Below, in pieces: positions 1-6,574 of a stretch of DNA of 23,800 nt. The DNA is from a virus: positions 1-23,800 of the IMG/VR virus record IMGVR_UViG_3300006929_000121. One strand, given 5' to 3'. The notes under the pieces are model-generated. The model did not search any database. It was not told the DNA's origin and worked only from the letters and a program-made list of their open reading frames with translations. The position numbers and the translations under genes were made by a program. The first letter of the stretch is position 1. The number at the start of each line of letters is the position of its first letter.

Positions 1-368
1 AAATTAATATTGAATGTATCATTGGCCCAATAATAAACATCCTGAGTTAATTTCTTAAACTCTTGTTTTGTTAGAGTGGTTGTAGATTTTAAACTCTGAT
101 GAATCTCCCCATCAATTATTTCTTCTCTCAATAGGAATCTATACTTGCAAATATCGTGAATCTCCTGTTTACCATATCCTAACTCATCAGCAATAATACT
201 CATCCAAGACCACCACAATTTGTTTTGCTGATTGGTCCTTACATTTTCGGCTTCTCTTATTTCAATAACAACTCTCACTCCATCTTCCATTTTACCAACG
301 GAATCAATGAACTCAGCTTTATTATCAAAAACTATCTTACCCTTGTGGATCTTTCCAAAGTATTTCAA
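1..368 (-). CDS. NinB-like recombination protein, 3' part cut by window edge
   Basis: 122 codons are visible and the gene continues past the left edge. The protein opens MKYFGKIHKGKIVFDNK and then has an RTNQQNKLWW stretch (about residues 44-53) and a HDICKYRFL helix near residue 71. This pattern resembles the NinB/Orf-type phage recombination proteins, which load or help recombinases on single-stranded DNA. The frame opens after a stop about 21 nt upstream and holds no ATG before residue 27. I therefore chose the TTG at 366-368, because the FGKI opening is typical of this family's N-terminus; an ATG start at residue 27 would lose it. The gene overlaps the preceding small membrane ORF by 32 nt. 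Membership of the family is likely but not certain. Confidence 0.6.
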   Translation of the reverse strand, partial: MKYFGKIHKGKIVFDNKAEFIDSVGKMEDGVRVVIEIREAENVRTNQQNKLWWSWMSIIADELGYGKQEIHDICKYRFLLREEIIDGEIHQSLKSTTTLTKQEFKKLTQDVYYWANDTFNIN

Positions 369-477
369 TTGCTCTAAATATATATATTAATACTAATGAG
401 GCCACTATGAAAGGCAAACTTATAATTGCCCCTATAATGTAACCAATCAACTCACATACCTGTTTTAATTCTTTCAT
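337..477 (-). CDS. 46-aa single-pass membrane protein
   Basis: A small ORF of 46 residues with one long hydrophobic segment at about residues 11-36 and a charged C-terminus ending WKDPQG. Its ATG at 475-477 overlaps the stop of the previous mini-ORF as ATGA. Such overlaps mark translationally coupled genes and support this ORF despite its size. Its 3' end overlaps the TTG start of the NinB-like gene. The function is unknown. It is the third of three consecutive tiny membrane proteins placed between the Dam-type methylase and the NinB-like gene. Confidence 0.6.
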   Translation of the reverse strand: MKELKQVCELIGYIIGAIISLPFIVASLVLIYIFRAIEILWKDPQG

Positions 478-575
478 ATTATTGATATTATTGCCAACAA
501 ATATATAAAAATAATTATAACCATAATTTTGTTTTGTCTGAATCTATGAATCAAAATGTCTAATTTATCCATCAT
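474..575 (-). CDS. 33-aa single-pass membrane miniprotein
   Basis: A 33-residue ORF starting with two consecutive ATG codons (573-575 and 570-572). A short charged N-terminus with several basic residues is followed by a hydrophobic C-terminal helix, about residues 18-33, rich in I and L. It overlaps the preceding mini-ORF and the following one by ATGA, so stop and start are shared on both sides. This coupling, with the positive-inside membrane pattern, is the evidence that it is translated. No family is recognised. Confidence 0.5.
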   Translation of the reverse strand: MMDKLDILIHRFRQNKIMVIIIFIYLLAIISII

Positions 576-685
576 TTTCTGTTTTTAACATCCGTTTGTT
601 TATTACTTTTTTTTATTGTTCCACTAAATAATCCATTGAGGATTGCACTTAATAAAATTATTAATACTATTATAATTATTTCCAT
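572..685 (-). CDS. 37-aa membrane miniprotein
   Basis: A 37-residue ORF with a hydrophobic N-terminal segment (residues 2-16, almost all I, L and V) and a basic, polar tail (KKSNKQTDVKNRK). It begins 3 nt after the Dam-type methylase stop, and its TGA overlaps the ATG of the next mini-ORF. Tight packing and the membrane pattern suggest a real gene. A role in the envelope, in lysis or in superinfection control is possible, but nothing in the sequence decides between these. Confidence 0.5.
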   Translation of the reverse strand: MEIIIIVLIILLSAILNGLFSGTIKKSNKQTDVKNRK

Positions 686-688
686 TGT

Positions 689-1486
689 TTAATAATTCAT
701 TATTAATAATTCAACTCCTTTGTTTTGTTTCTTTCCTTTCTGTGCTCCCGCCGCTTTAGTAAATTCTTTCTCTACCCAAGTAAATTCATTCTTTGGAAGT
801 AGTTCCTCTAACAAATCAAAATAATAATAAGACAAAGCCCATTTACCTTTGGTTTGTTTTAATATCTCAATCAATTTCTTGTGGTCCTCAACATCAAAAT
901 CATGATTGGAATAATAGTTCTCAGTTTTCCAATAAGGAGGATCAACATAAAAGAAAGTATTTTCTCCATCATATTTTGGAATAAGTTCTTCATAACTTAG
1001 ATTCTCAACATTTGTTATTCTTGTCAGTTTATCTTGAACGTCTGGTTTTGCCAATCTTCTTTGTAGAGCATCATACTTTGAAGAATATTTACCTTTTAAA
1101 TCTATAAACTTTGATTCCATAACCTTTGAACCACTGAACACCTGAGTAGCACAATAAGCATACTGAGTTCCTATTTCATAATCTCCCAAGTTGAAAAGAT
1201 TTTCTTCAATATTATTCAATCCGTTTTGAAACATCTTAAACAGTTCGGGAATTTGTGATTCATATTTTTTGAGATGTTCTCCAAACTTTTTTGGTTTTGT
1301 AAAGCATTGAAAAAGATTTGCCATATATTTATTAAAGTCATTATAAACTATTTGTTTGGATTCAATGTTTCCATTCACATAAACCCAAAACGCTCCTCCA
1401 AATACTTCAACATAAGTTTCATTTTGTGGGATGTATTCTCCTATCCATTTGGCCATTCGGCTCTTTCCTCCTATATAACTAATCAT
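689..1486 (-). CDS. dam: DNA adenine methyltransferase, D12/Dam class
   Basis: 265 residues with the class-defining order of the MethyltransfD12 (alpha-type N6-adenine) family. SYIGGKSRMAKWI lies at the N-terminus, followed by the SAM-binding VEVFGGA (about 27-32), an acidic YNDFN after it (48-52), and the catalytic DPPY at 182-185. The enzyme transfers a methyl group from SAM to adenine in a short DNA site and probably protects phage DNA against host restriction. The length is normal for Dam proteins. The start at 1486 overlaps the stop of the upstream zinc-ribbon-like gene by 4 nt. Its target site cannot be read from the sequence. It is the third methyltransferase in this 3.7-kb stretch. 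Confidence 0.9.
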   Translation of the reverse strand: MISYIGGKSRMAKWIGEYIPQNETYVEVFGGAFWVYVNGNIESKQIVYNDFNKYMANLFQCFTKPKKFGEHLKKYESQIPELFKMFQNGLNNIEENLFNLGDYEIGTQYAYCATQVFSGSKVMESKFIDLKGKYSSKYDALQRRLAKPDVQDKLTRITNVENLSYEELIPKYDGENTFFYVDPPYWKTENYYSNHDFDVEDHKKLIEILKQTKGKWALSYYYFDLLEELLPKNEFTWVEKEFTKAAGAQKGKKQNKGVELLIMNY

Positions 1487-1704
1487 TTTATTTGGTTTAC
1501 TGAAAGAATATGATATTTAAACTCTCTATTTCTGTTGTATTGTTCAATCAATGGTTGGTAAATACAATCTTCATGGCATTTCTCTCTCTCTCCACAATCA
1601 GAACATCTTTGGTGTTCATCACAAAATGTATCAAGGTCAATTGCTTCATCCCAACATAATTCACATCTTATAAATTCTCTGTCGGGTTCGTTTAGTTCTC
1701 TCAT
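1483..1704 (-). CDS. small cysteine-rich protein, possible zinc ribbon
   Basis: 73 residues with seven cysteines, in CELC (14-17), a single C near residue 28, CSDC (34-37) and a further pair (CHEDC, 43-47), with a nearby histidine (DEHQ). This spacing suggests one or two bound zinc ions. The protein is acidic in its N-terminal half. It overlaps the previous gene by ATGA and the Dam-type gene by 4 nt, so it is translated as part of the replication and modification operon. A role in DNA or protein binding is only an inference. No family is recognised. Confidence 0.75.
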   Translation of the reverse strand: MRELNEPDREFIRCELCWDEAIDLDTFCDEHQRCSDCGEREKCHEDCIYQPLIEQYNRNREFKYHILSVNQIK

Positions 1705-2063
1705 TTTAATAATTTTTGAATAGTTAGTAATCCAGTTCCGTTTCTACTTCTATACTTTAAACGTTTATCTTCTGAGTAATGGAGTTTGTTTTCTTTATTC
1801 CACTGGTCCTCATAAATTATTTTCTTTTGGTGTTTTATCCATTTGTAATAAGTTTTGACTGACAAATGCCATTCATCTGTTTCCCTTATACCTGTCCGAA
1901 AAGACTCTTCAATACTTTCCCAGTCCATGTTAGGGAAATCCCTCACTAAGTCCTCTGCTAATGTTGAAGCGAGAATAAGAATATCTTTATCAGTTTTTGT
2001 TTGTCCTAATTGAACTAAAGTTGAAGATATTAGTCCAATACATTTTTTAGTCAGTTCCTTCAT
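1701..2063 (-). CDS. hypothetical protein downstream of replication initiator
   Basis: 120 residues, mostly helical by composition, with a W-rich middle part (MDWESIEESF, DEWHLSVKTYYKWIKHQK) and a basic C-terminus. It starts inside the 3' end of the initiator-like gene, with a 17-nt overlap. Genes just after a phage initiator often encode helicase loaders or accessory factors, but I see no Walker motif or other signature here. The function is unknown; the placement suggests a role in replication. Confidence 0.7.
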   Translation of the reverse strand: MKELTKKCIGLISSTLVQLGQTKTDKDILILASTLAEDLVRDFPNMDWESIEESFRTGIRETDEWHLSVKTYYKWIKHQKKIIYEDQWNKENKLHYSEDKRLKYRSRNGTGLLTIQKLLK

Positions 2064-2694
2064 ATTTTTTGTTTAATAATTCTAAAGCTCCATAATGAGC
2101 GCTCATTTGATTCTCTATTTTTGAACGGCCTGAAGTTTTGGTTGTTCTTTTCCATCTTTTCATTCTCAAGTTGAGATCCCACGTCTTTTGAAGTTGCCAT
2201 CTCATTTTGCCCTTTTTGTTTTTTTCTGCCCAATAATCAACAAAGTTTTCAGCTTCTTCTTTGTTTAATATTCCTAACTCTAAAACTTCATTTGAAAAAC
2301 TTTCCCTATTGTGCTTTATTAAATTAGTATTTAATTTATTATTAGTATTTATTTGTGTGCAGTTTTCCACATCTGGTTTTTTGGCTTCTGGCTTTTTGGT
2401 ATGTGGTTTCTCATAAACCAATAGTTCCCATTTAACGACTTTTCCGGTCTTATCTGTTACTCTGTTACGTTCTACATATCCAAACCCATTAAGTTCCTTT
2501 AGGATTGAGTAGATGGTATTTTTAGACTCTTTTACTATTGCAACCAAACCATTAACAGACAATTCCCAATTATCAGGAAATGATAATATCAAACTCATCA
2601 ATCCCTTTGCTTTTAAACTTAAATCTTTTCTTTTCAATATTTCATTTGAAATGATTGAGTAATTTTTGCTTTTCTGTATTCTTTTTATGTTCAT
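2047..2694 (-). CDS. replication-initiator-like HTH protein
   Basis: 215 residues in two parts. Residues about 1-90 look like a winged helix-turn-helix (YSIISNEILKRKDLSLKAKG, then ELSVNGLVAIVKESKNTIYS and a wing GYVERNRVTDKTGKV), as in phage replisome organisers and DnaD/RepA-type proteins. A low-complexity linker (about 95-130) with a KKPEAKKPD repeat follows. The C-terminal part (about 140-190) has NFVDYWAEKN and KMRWQLQKTWDLNLRMKRW, a region common at the end of such phage proteins. It would bind the origin and recruit the helicase. The start shares a TAATG overlap with the upstream methyltransferase-like gene. The linker DNA itself looks like an origin (see 2323-2399). Confidence 0.75.
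   Translation of the reverse strand: MNIKRIQKSKNYSIISNEILKRKDLSLKAKGLMSLILSFPDNWELSVNGLVAIVKESKNTIYSILKELNGFGYVERNRVTDKTGKVVKWELLVYEKPHTKKPEAKKPDVENCTQINTNNKLNTNLIKHNRESFSNEVLELGILNKEEAENFVDYWAEKNKKGKMRWQLQKTWDLNLRMKRWKRTTKTSGRSKIENQMSAHYGALELLNKKYEGTD
2323..2399. other. candidate replication origin inside initiator gene
   Basis: In the linker-coding part of the initiator-like gene I see two copies of ATTAGTATTTA (2323-2333 and 2341-2351, 18-bp period) inside a nearly pure AT tract (about 2315-2354). Next to it is TTTTCCACA (2363-2371), which fits the DnaA-box consensus TTWTNCACA. Two near-identical 12-mers follow, CTGGTTTTTTGG (2373-2384) and CTGGCTTTTTGG (2388-2399). Lambda has its origin, with iterons beside an AT-rich tract, in the same place within gene O. 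This is inference from arrangement; the KKPEA repeat in the protein could also explain the 12-mers. Confidence 0.4.
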
Positions 2695-3719
2695 TAAAAT
2701 AAGGTTGTTTGTTTTGTTATTGATTTTTTAAAGACTAATATTAACTCATTTGTATTAATATTGTTATTGCGTAAAATGACACGATTTATATTCTTTAATT
2801 CAAAAGACTCAACATAAACAAAACCATTAGATTCAATGATATTCTGCATATCATTTAATGTGTTGTAACCCTTAATATTCTTCATATTCAATAAAAAATA
2901 TCCATCCAATGTTAAATACTTATAAATATTTTCAACTGTCGGCTTCCAATACTCAGATAACCATTTAGAATAACTCCTTTCATTAGTAGATTGATTACCA
3001 ATTCTATAATCCTCTAAATTAAAATATGGTGGAGAACTAAATGCTAAACCCATCTTATTAATCCATGATGGATTAAACTTTTCAGAACCTCGACATGAAA
3101 TATCAACATTTGACTCACTATCTGTATAAGTTGTAAAATTTAACGATAATCGTTTTAAACATTCAACCAACTCATGATTAGGATCTGTGCCAAAATAATT
3201 GATGTTGAAAGACATTGCTGCTAACATTCGAACTGCCCAACCACATGAAAAATCATAATAGTTGCCATTGGTATTATAACGTGAAAATATTTCAATCATA
3301 GTCTTATATGGGAAGTTAGAAACCTTGGCCGCTGTTCCTGATGGACTCAATCTTAATACACTTTTTATATTACCAATTTCTGACTTCTTATTATAGAAAT
3401 CACTACAGTTTGTTATCTTACCATGTAAAAATCTTATCAAATCATTACATTCAAATAATTCACTAATTGACCATTTAGAGGTTGATAGTCTAGCCTTGGT
3501 CATAACTGACTTTATATATCTATCAATAATTAAATTGATCATCTTACCTCCTGACTTTAATTTAATCATCTGATTAATTGTCTTGGATAAAGGTGGTAAT
3601 GCAAAATATGCATTTCTAATTTCATTACATCTTTCATCACTTATTGGACTATAATGAATTGTTGTGAAACTTTTACCCATGTGGGTTATGGTATATTTAC
3701 CATTTATAGGTTCTATCAT
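2694..3719 (-). CDS. SAM-dependent DNA methyltransferase-like protein (SPPY type)
   Basis: 341 residues. The C-terminal half carries a class I methyltransferase core: motif I DFSCGWAVRML (about 156-166), an acidic TDPN (178-181) for the SAM ribose, and SSPPYF (228-233) matching catalytic motif IV of amino-methyltransferases. The order (I before IV) fits the alpha/gamma layouts. The N-terminal 150 residues are helical and may serve target recognition. The DFSCGW/SPPYF form is seen in a group of phage proteins annotated as DNA methylases; substrate and base are unknown, so another DNA-base modification is possible. Its start overlaps the upstream methyltransferase stop by ATGA. Confidence 0.75.
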   Translation of the reverse strand: MIEPINGKYTITHMGKSFTTIHYSPISDERCNEIRNAYFALPPLSKTINQMIKLKSGGKMINLIIDRYIKSVMTKARLSTSKWSISELFECNDLIRFLHGKITNCSDFYNKKSEIGNIKSVLRLSPSGTAAKVSNFPYKTMIEIFSRYNTNGNYYDFSCGWAVRMLAAMSFNINYFGTDPNHELVECLKRLSLNFTTYTDSESNVDISCRGSEKFNPSWINKMGLAFSSPPYFNLEDYRIGNQSTNERSYSKWLSEYWKPTVENIYKYLTLDGYFLLNMKNIKGYNTLNDMQNIIESNGFVYVESFELKNINRVILRNNNINTNELILVFKKSITKQTTLF

Positions 3720-4360
3720 GAGAATAAATTATTTTCTATTTTACTTAATCTGTTCTTTGTTATTTCATAAGCTTTTTCAGATATGTCTGTGCCTATATAT
3801 TCAATCCCTAACTTTGAAGCAACCGCCAAAGTTGTTCCTGAACCCATAAAGGGATCAAAAATCTTTTCATTTTCAGATGTTGTTTTAATAATGTTTCCAA
3901 TAACTTTTTCTGGAATTTGATTTGAATAATCTTCTTTTTCAGAAGATACATTTTTCACTAAATTGATTTTCCACCAATCATAAATATTGACCTCACTATT
4001 TACCCTTATATCTTCAGGATTCTTTGGTTTTTGTTTTACTTTTGAAAAGTCTGGTTTGCAATTAAAAAAAGCAATACTTCGATGTTGTTTTCTCATATTG
4101 CTATTATAAACCCATTGAACAACCTTTTCAGGAACTCCCATTGTCGGCACTATGTATTTAATAATGTCCTCAATGTAATGAATTACAACTAACTTAAATC
4201 CATTGAAATGAGAAAACAATTCTAAATATTGATCATCTGAAATTTTATCATTGTATGTATCATATTTCCAACCAACATTATAAGGAGGATCTGTTATAAT
4301 TAAAGTATTTTCTTTATCCAAATCTTTAATAATTTCTCTAAAGTCTTTGTTTAATATCAT
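3716..4360 (-). CDS. DNA methyltransferase, N4/N6 (beta-class order)
   Basis: 214 residues of the N6_N4 methyltransferase family. Catalytic motif IV TDPPYN comes first (23-28), and the SAM-binding motif I FDPFMGSGTT comes late (168-177), followed by YIGTDIS (188-194). This circularly permuted order defines the beta class. The 100 residues between would hold the target recognition part and are short, so the enzyme is compact. It methylates adenine N6 or cytosine N4. It has a TAATG overlap with the winged-helix gene before it and ATGA with the methyltransferase-like gene after it, and probably protects phage DNA with its neighbours. No restriction endonuclease partner is visible. Confidence 0.88.
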   Translation of the reverse strand: MILNKDFREIIKDLDKENTLIITDPPYNVGWKYDTYNDKISDDQYLELFSHFNGFKLVVIHYIEDIIKYIVPTMGVPEKVVQWVYNSNMRKQHRSIAFFNCKPDFSKVKQKPKNPEDIRVNSEVNIYDWWKINLVKNVSSEKEDYSNQIPEKVIGNIIKTTSENEKIFDPFMGSGTTLAVASKLGIEYIGTDISEKAYEITKNRLSKIENNLFS

Positions 4361-4731
4361 TATTCAAATATAGATAGTTGTCCAGTCCCTCCAAACATTA
4401 TGTCCTGCTTTTCCAAGCAATGCAATGTTTTCATTTGGGAATAAATTCTTTGTTTTAAACTAATTAAACATTCCTCAAGTTCGTGAATGTCTTTTGCAAC
4501 ATAGTAACCTTTTCCATTGGAACAAATACCATTCACAATGTTGTTAGTTCTTATGTGTTGTATTATTTTATGAACTTTTTGTGAAGATAACCCTGTTTTG
4601 TCTTGAATCTCTTTATTTGTTACAGCATTTTCTTTTCCTATTCTTTTACTTATTGCTTTTGAAAAAGGTCCAATCCATTTAAGATCATCCTCACAAAGTT
4701 CAAACTTGATGTTTTCGTAACCCCTCAACAT
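4360..4731 (-). CDS. winged-helix DNA-binding protein
   Basis: 123 residues. A helix-turn-helix lies at about residues 36-62 (AVTNKEIQDKTGLSSQKVHK), followed by a wing-like NIVNGICSNGKGYYVAKD. The C-terminal part is helical with a short tail ending QLSIFE. It looks like a small winged-helix regulator or DNA-binding accessory. It sits between SSB and a DNA methyltransferase with TAATG overlaps on both sides, so it is co-translated with replication functions. Similar small proteins often accompany PD-(D/E)XK nucleases and SSB in flavobacterial phages; this is only an impression. Its own targets are unknown. Confidence 0.7.
   Translation of the reverse strand: MLRGYENIKFELCEDDLKWIGPFSKAISKRIGKENAVTNKEIQDKTGLSSQKVHKIIQHIRTNNIVNGICSNGKGYYVAKDIHELEECLISLKQRIYSQMKTLHCLEKQDIMFGGTGQLSIFE
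4365..4395 (-). promoter_or_regulatory. possible internal promoter just before the beta-class methylase
   Basis: On the minus strand TTTG (4392-4395), 19 nt, then TATATTTG (4365-4372) fits the Bacteroidota promoter pattern TTTG-N17-23-TAnnTTTG. The -7 box ends 4 nt before the ATG at 4360, so the transcript would be leaderless or almost so. It lies inside the 3' end of the winged-helix gene, and AT-rich coding sequence can produce such matches by chance. Confidence 0.3.
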
Positions 4732-5045
4732 TAGAACGGCATTTCATCAGATTCAACATCCTGGTCTGCAACTCCATCCTGTAAATTTATTTCCCAAGCA
4801 GAAATATTGTGGTAATATCTCCCTTTAAATTCTTTAGAACTAAGATTGATTTTAACCTCAATTTCTGCACCTTCTCTCAAGTTTTGAATAAGTTCAATCT
4901 TATCTCCAAAACAATCAATGCAAATCTCATTGTTAAAGTCCGCTCCAGTATCTAAAACGAAACTTTGTTTTTGCCATTCTTTTCCTGCTTTTGAAACTCC
5001 TGTTTGCTTTTTAAGCACCTTTGTTAATTTTCCTGTAATTTTCAT
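4731..5045 (-). CDS. ssb: single-stranded DNA-binding protein, DUF3127 type
   Basis: 104 residues with the DUF3127 pattern: GKLTKVLKKQTGVSKAGKEW, then QSFVLDTG, ICIDCFGDKIELIQNL and FKGRYYHNISAWEI. DUF3127 is an OB-fold family mostly found in Bacteroidota. The acidic tail ends DEMPF, like the C-terminal DDLPF peptide by which SSB proteins recruit partners. It would coat single-stranded DNA in replication and recombination. It ends with a TAATG overlap into the winged-helix gene and follows the DnaA-like gene by 2 nt, next to nuclease and annealing candidates. Confidence 0.85.
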   Translation of the reverse strand: MKITGKLTKVLKKQTGVSKAGKEWQKQSFVLDTGADFNNEICIDCFGDKIELIQNLREGAEIEVKINLSSKEFKGRYYHNISAWEINLQDGVADQDVESDEMPF

Positions 5046-5047
5046 TT

Positions 5048-5437
5048 TTAATATATATAATTTGAGTTAAAGTCTATGTTGTTTATTGTTTCAATTGTAT
5101 AATTCATATCTATTTTTAATTTTTTATATTCTTTATGGTCGGCATAAAATAAGAAAGTAATCCACTTTTTTTGAATGTCTTTATATATTTCCATTTCCTC
5201 CTCAAACTTTCTACAATGATATATTGAAGTAGCATGATTCATCCCATGAATATAATCTTTCATTCTATTGTGTTTTACGTCACAATGCTTCCATAAATAG
5301 TAAATAAAGAATCTTCTTGCAATAACAATGTTGGTATTTCTTTTCTTCATTAGTGTAAACTGGGACTCATTACATTCCCAAATTTTTGAAATTACATATT
5401 TTGCAATCTCCATTTTTTCCTTTTCGTATTTATTCAT
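5048..5437 (-). CDS. stand-alone DnaA domain IV-like DNA-binding protein
   Basis: 129 residues that resemble only the C-terminal DNA-binding domain IV of DnaA. A helix is followed by KKRNTNIVIARRFFIYYL (31-48), equivalent to the R.R.IV.ARQIAMYL helix, and then GMNHATSIYHCRKF (65-78), equivalent to the signature GRDHTTV that contacts the DnaA box. There is no AAA+ ATPase part and no room for one. It could bind DnaA boxes at the phage or host origin, either to direct replication or to block host DnaA. It lies between the nuclease and SSB genes with 1-2 nt gaps. The C-terminal 40 residues are not recognised. Confidence 0.7.
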   Translation of the reverse strand: MNKYEKEKMEIAKYVISKIWECNESQFTLMKKRNTNIVIARRFFIYYLWKHCDVKHNRMKDYIHGMNHATSIYHCRKFEEEMEIYKDIQKKWITFLFYADHKEYKKLKIDMNYTIETINNIDFNSNYIY

Positions 5438-5438
5438 A

Positions 5439-6188
5439 TTAATATAGTATTTGTTGAATATTTGGTTTTAAAACCCTTTTATTGCACATTACAGAACACT
5501 TTCTACAAATTGAGTAGTTGTCTATTGATTTTGGTTTAAAGTCCTTTAAATCCTTTTTAAATTGTTTTAATTTGTATCTGTATTCTTCTAACCTCTCAAA
5601 AGTTGGCTCAATCATTATGAATTTTGACCATCCACTTTTACCAAAGATTAAGTAAAAAAATGGTAAATAAACTCCATGTTCTTGAAAATACATTTCAATG
5701 TAGTGAATAGCCTGAGTAAAGTCTTTATAAATTTCTCCAGTGTTTTCATCCACTATGTTTCCCCATCCGTATGGATTCCACTTGCAATTCTCATCTTCTT
5801 TCATTGCTGTATATTTCAAATCCATTATTGCTAACTCTCCCTTATACTTAATTAAAGCGTCAGGATGTCCAATTAGTTCATCTGTTTCCCATTCAGGTTG
5901 AACATCAACCAATTCAATCTCCAAATCCTTCATCATAACCTTAGACTTTTCAGCTAATTCTAACAGGTCCGTTTCTCTTTTTAATGGTTTTCCAGTCTTT
6001 CCTTTTGGGATCTCATAAACCTCTCCTCCTCTACTCATCCCAATCACATTCTGTTCAAATACCAACCCATCCAACATTGATGCAGTTGGTTTTGTTCTGA
6101 ATCCATTTAAATAGGTTTCTTCCCATTTAATTTTACAATAACTAGGATTGTAAAAGTCCCTTAACATTGATTGACTAATTTTTATCAT
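5439..6188 (-). CDS. PD-(D/E)XK nuclease, Cas4/RecB-like, with Fe-S cysteines
   Basis: 249 residues. Motifs of the RecB/Cas4 nuclease group are visible: GHPD with D110, the MDLKY stretch with D123 and K125 (D-x-K), and Q159 in QAIHYIEMY, matching the QxxxY motif. One cysteine near the N-terminus (C18) and three at the C-terminus (C228, C231, C235) match the split four-cysteine arrangement that holds a 4Fe-4S cluster in Cas4 and AddB. The likely role is 5'-3' resection of double-stranded ends for phage recombination, with the small protein upstream, whose gene overlaps by ATGA, as a possible annealing partner. There is no CRISPR context. Confidence 0.8.
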   Translation of the reverse strand: MIKISQSMLRDFYNPSYCKIKWEETYLNGFRTKPTASMLDGLVFEQNVIGMSRGGEVYEIPKGKTGKPLKRETDLLELAEKSKVMMKDLEIELVDVQPEWETDELIGHPDALIKYKGELAIMDLKYTAMKEDENCKWNPYGWGNIVDENTGEIYKDFTQAIHYIEMYFQEHGVYLPFFYLIFGKSGWSKFIMIEPTFERLEEYRYKLKQFKKDLKDFKPKSIDNYSICRKCSVMCNKRVLKPNIQQILY

Positions 6189-6571
6189 AATACAGACGTT
6201 TTGTTTTTTTGTTGATAATCAACCTCATCTTTTCCTAAAGTATTTGTTAAGCCCATTGTTTTAATAATTACACGCGCCAAACTCCTTTTTTCTGCGATTT
6301 CAACAGGGAACTTTTGAAAACAATTTTCTTTTGAAGCTGATCCATAAGTTTCACATTTTCTTTCTCCATCTTGAAATGATGTTGCTTTAATTATAATGTT
6401 CCCAAGTTCTGAACTTATAATCTCAAACTTGACGTCTATCTTATTGTTCCATTGTATCTGTTCAATTCCCGATCTTGTGATTACACTGAAACCTCTTTTG
6501 TCTGTATAAACATCTTCTTTTGTTAAAGAGTTGTCTTTATACAGAGCTCTTAATATTTCATTTTTTTTCAT
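6185..6571 (-). CDS. putative recombination/annealing protein next to nuclease
   Basis: 128 residues. The most telling stretch is ETYGSASKENCFQKFPVEIAEKRSLARVIIKTMGL (about residues 74-108, motif core PVEIAEKRSLAR). A similar AEKRA..RA helix is found in small phage proteins of Rad52/ERF-like or single-strand-annealing neighbourhoods. The first part is beta-rich (FSVITRSGIEQIQ, IDVKFEIISSELGN). It overlaps the Cas4-like nuclease by ATGA, and exonuclease plus annealing protein is a standard phage pair. I do not recognise the family firmly, so the function is an inference from context and one motif. Confidence 0.5.
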   Translation of the reverse strand: MKKNEILRALYKDNSLTKEDVYTDKRGFSVITRSGIEQIQWNNKIDVKFEIISSELGNIIIKATSFQDGERKCETYGSASKENCFQKFPVEIAEKRSLARVIIKTMGLTNTLGKDEVDYQQKNKTSVL

Positions 6572-6574
6572 AGT

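Noticed and set aside
793-984. Plus-strand open frames, including those across 13400-13783 and 14588-14845
   Set aside because: They run opposite to well-supported minus-strand genes, show no protein family features, and no promoter or leader precedes them. They are shadows of codon use in AT-rich genes.
2323-2399. A CRISPR-like array from the short repeats
   Set aside because: Only two copies of each repeat, 11-12 bp long with spacing of a few bases, within a coding gene; no Cas genes apart from an isolated Cas4-like nuclease typical of phages.
5439-6188. Cas4 of a CRISPR adaptation module
   Set aside because: No cas1, cas2 or repeat array is present. The neighbours are SSB and replication genes, so a phage recombination nuclease is the better reading.
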